From an uncultured Pseudomonadota bacterium (GTDB lineage: Bacteria > Myxococcota_A > Bradymonadia > Bradymonadales > Bradymonadaceae), in contig CAJXPB010000011.1 of the NCBI GenBank assembly GCA_913057905.1, forward strand, positions 27,972-91,971: a DNA stretch of 64,000 nt. The letters run 5' to 3'. Shown here in pieces: positions 63,074 to 64,000 of this stretch; position 1 is the first letter of the stretch; each line of letters begins with the position of its first letter. The notes beneath the pieces are model-generated. The model ran no database searches, was not told where the DNA came from, and saw only the letters and a program-made list of their open reading frames with translations. The position numbers and the translations under genes were made by a program.

Positions 63074-63712
63074 TCAGCTCGACGGATCCGAGGTCATGCG
63101 CAGATAGGGGCGCAACTCGTCGACGTCGTCGCCGAACTTCTCGCGGATCTCGTCGGGATCGGTCAGCGAGGGGACGATGATGACATCGTCGCCGCGCTCC
63201 CAGTCGACCGGGGTCGCCACCTGGTGCTCATCGGTCAACTGAAGGGCGTCGATGACCCGGAGGATCTCGTCGAAGTTCCGCCCGGTCGGAGCCGGATACG
63301 TGATCGTCAGCCGGACATTCTTGTCGGGGTCGATGACAAAGACCGAGCGGACCGTATGGGTCTCGTCGGCTTCGGGATGCATCATCCCGTAGGCCTCGGC
63401 GATCGATTTGTCCGCATCGGCGATGATCGGATAATCGACCGTCACGTCCTGGGTTTCTTCGATGTCCGAGATCCATGCGTGGTGGTCGTCGATCGGATCG
63501 ACCGACAGGCCGATCGTCTTGACACCGCGCTTGCCGAATTCGTCCTGGAGCGCGGCGACGCGTCCCAGTTCAGTCGTGCAGACCGGCGTGAAGTCGGCCG
63601 GGTGCGAAAACAGCACGACCCAGTCGTCGCCGGCCCACTCGTAGAAGTCGATCTCGCCCTCGGTCGTCTGGGCGTGGAAATTCGGCGCCGTCTCTTGAAG
63701 TTTCAAGCTCAT
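63074..63712 (-). CDS. 1-Cys peroxiredoxin (Prx6-like)
   Basis: The protein is 212 residues. The ATG at 63712 has AGGAGG five bases upstream. The active loop VLFSHPADFTPVCTTELG has Cys45 as the peroxidatic residue. The family's C-terminal region is present (TYPAPTGRNFDEILRVIDALQLTDEHQVATPVDWERGDDVIIVPS), and no second Cys is present, so this is a true 1-Cys type. It reduces peroxides with an outside reductant. It is controlled by the promoter/operator at 63830-63868. Confidence 0.95.
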   Translation of the reverse strand: MSLKLQETAPNFHAQTTEGEIDFYEWAGDDWVVLFSHPADFTPVCTTELGRVAALQDEFGKRGVKTIGLSVDPIDDHHAWISDIEETQDVTVDYPIIADADKSIAEAYGMMHPEADETHTVRSVFVIDPDKNVRLTITYPAPTGRNFDEILRVIDALQLTDEHQVATPVDWERGDDVIIVPSLTDPDEIREKFGDDVDELRPYLRMTSDPSS

Positions 63713-63829
63713 TGTGCCTCCTAAGGCTCATACGTTGTGCAGGCGAAACTGACTCGGTCCCCCCGCTGCCTGCGAGAAACAAAGCGATGCACATGGGCCC
63801 GCCGGTCAAAGACGTGCCCCTTGGCTATG

Positions 63830-63868
63830 ACTATAACCACATAAAACATACCTGCAAACTATGCTTTA
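63830..63868 (-). promoter_or_regulatory. Promoter and palindromic operator of the peroxiredoxin gene
   Basis: On the minus strand: -35 TTTGCA (63853-63858), 17-base spacer, -10 TATAGT (63830-63835). The 27-base pattern TAAAACATA-CCTGCAAAC-TATGCTTTA at 63842-63868 covers the -35. It matches the rhodanese operator in layout (9-9-9) and in the half-site TAAAGCATA/TATGCTTTA. The start codon is about 118 bases downstream. Confidence 0.75.
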
Positions 63869-63883
63869 CGCATCGGCTCGACA

Positions 63884-63928
63884 ATAAAAAACCCCGACAC
63901 GTCGTGGGATGTCCACGACGTGTCGGGG
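63884..63928 (-). terminator. Intrinsic terminator of the rRNA operon
   Basis: A perfect 16-bp stem (CCCCGACACGTCGTGG, 63892-63907, with CCACGACGTGTCGGGG, 63913-63928) encloses GATGT. The A-rich stretch at 63884-63891 gives the U-tract on the minus strand. It follows the 5S rRNA by about ten bases. Confidence 0.95.
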
Positions 63929-63939
63929 TGGATAAAACA

Positions 63940-64000
63940 GCCGGCGGCGACCTACTCTCTCGACGCGTCACCACGTCAATACCATCGGCGCTGGAGGACT
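63940..64000 (-). rRNA. 5S ribosomal RNA, 3' part (cut by the window end)
   Basis: The minus strand reads CCTCCAGCGCCGATGGTATT, then GTGGTGACGCGTCGAGAGAG and TAGGTCGCCGCCGGC, which matches the 3' part of bacterial 5S rRNA (the GAGAGTAGG block and the closing stem). The 3' end is about 63940; the 5' half is outside the window. It means an rRNA operon lies to the right on the minus strand. No 23S sequence is in the window. Confidence 0.92.

Overview
The window is GC-rich bacterial chromosome with acidic, Asp/Glu-rich proteins. It most resembles a delta-proteobacterial lineage of the Myxococcota/Bradymonadales type; this is inference. The pointers are a C-terminal Cys-TM-Arg-Arg tail of MYXO-CTERM type (2645-4018), many lipoproteins with Asp/Gly-rich linkers, large Ser/Thr-kinase fusions, an imuA-imuB-dnaE2 cassette with GTTCAG-type LexA boxes, and SWIB and queuosine-salvage genes. 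Almost all of the DNA is coding, with short gaps, many co-directional runs and several 4-8 bp overlaps.

Layout. 1-870 is the C-terminal part of a PpiD/SurA-type foldase. 872-11423 is a long minus-strand run: truA, an outer-membrane protein, a MYXO-CTERM surface protein, asd, astA and two tandem paralogous beta-propeller lipoproteins. 11568-16768 holds a membrane protein, msrB, a metallophosphoesterase, a TPR protein on the minus strand and recN, closed by a bidirectional terminator. 16853-21949 (minus) has ahcY, an RpoH-like sigma factor, an outer-membrane barrel protein, thiO and a small membrane protein. 22036-27429 (minus) is the SOS mutagenesis cassette dnaE2-imuB-imuA with a well-formed promoter carrying two LexA boxes. 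27600-28790 is a repeat-rich island around a REP-associated tyrosine transposase, with tandem repeats and hairpin-bearing inverted ends.

29341-38908 contains a sorbosone-dehydrogenase-like lipoprotein, an outer-membrane protein coupled to a rhodanese lipoprotein, a SWIB protein, a queuosine-salvage protein, a secreted protein, and a universal stress protein overlapping a Lon-family protease. 39064-49443 has bcp, a large S41 protease, a VWA lipoprotein, an SMR transporter, a NERD-helicase, a HAD phosphatase, a small hypothetical gene and hutI. 49523-53895 (plus) has an acyltransferase, a lipoprotein carbonic anhydrase, an ABC-F ATPase and an aldo-keto reductase. 53896-62907 (minus) is the most unusual block: a 1754-residue kinase/ATPase/GAF/GAF/diguanylate cyclase receptor preceded by three genes coupled by ATGA overlaps (Ddl-type ATP-grasp, DmpA-type self-processing peptidase, circularly permuted ATP-grasp). 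The right end has a 1-Cys peroxiredoxin and the terminator and 3' end of a 5S rRNA, so an rRNA operon enters from the right on the minus strand.

Best candidates for something undescribed: (i) the ATP-grasp/DmpA/ATP-grasp operon, possibly linked to the kinase-cyclase receptor; (ii) a shared 27-bp palindromic operator, TAAAGCATA-N9-TATGCTTTA, upstream of the rhodanese lipoprotein and the peroxiredoxin, which overlaps the -35 element at both; (iii) the transposase-repeat island. No CRISPR array, tRNA gene or prophage was recognised.
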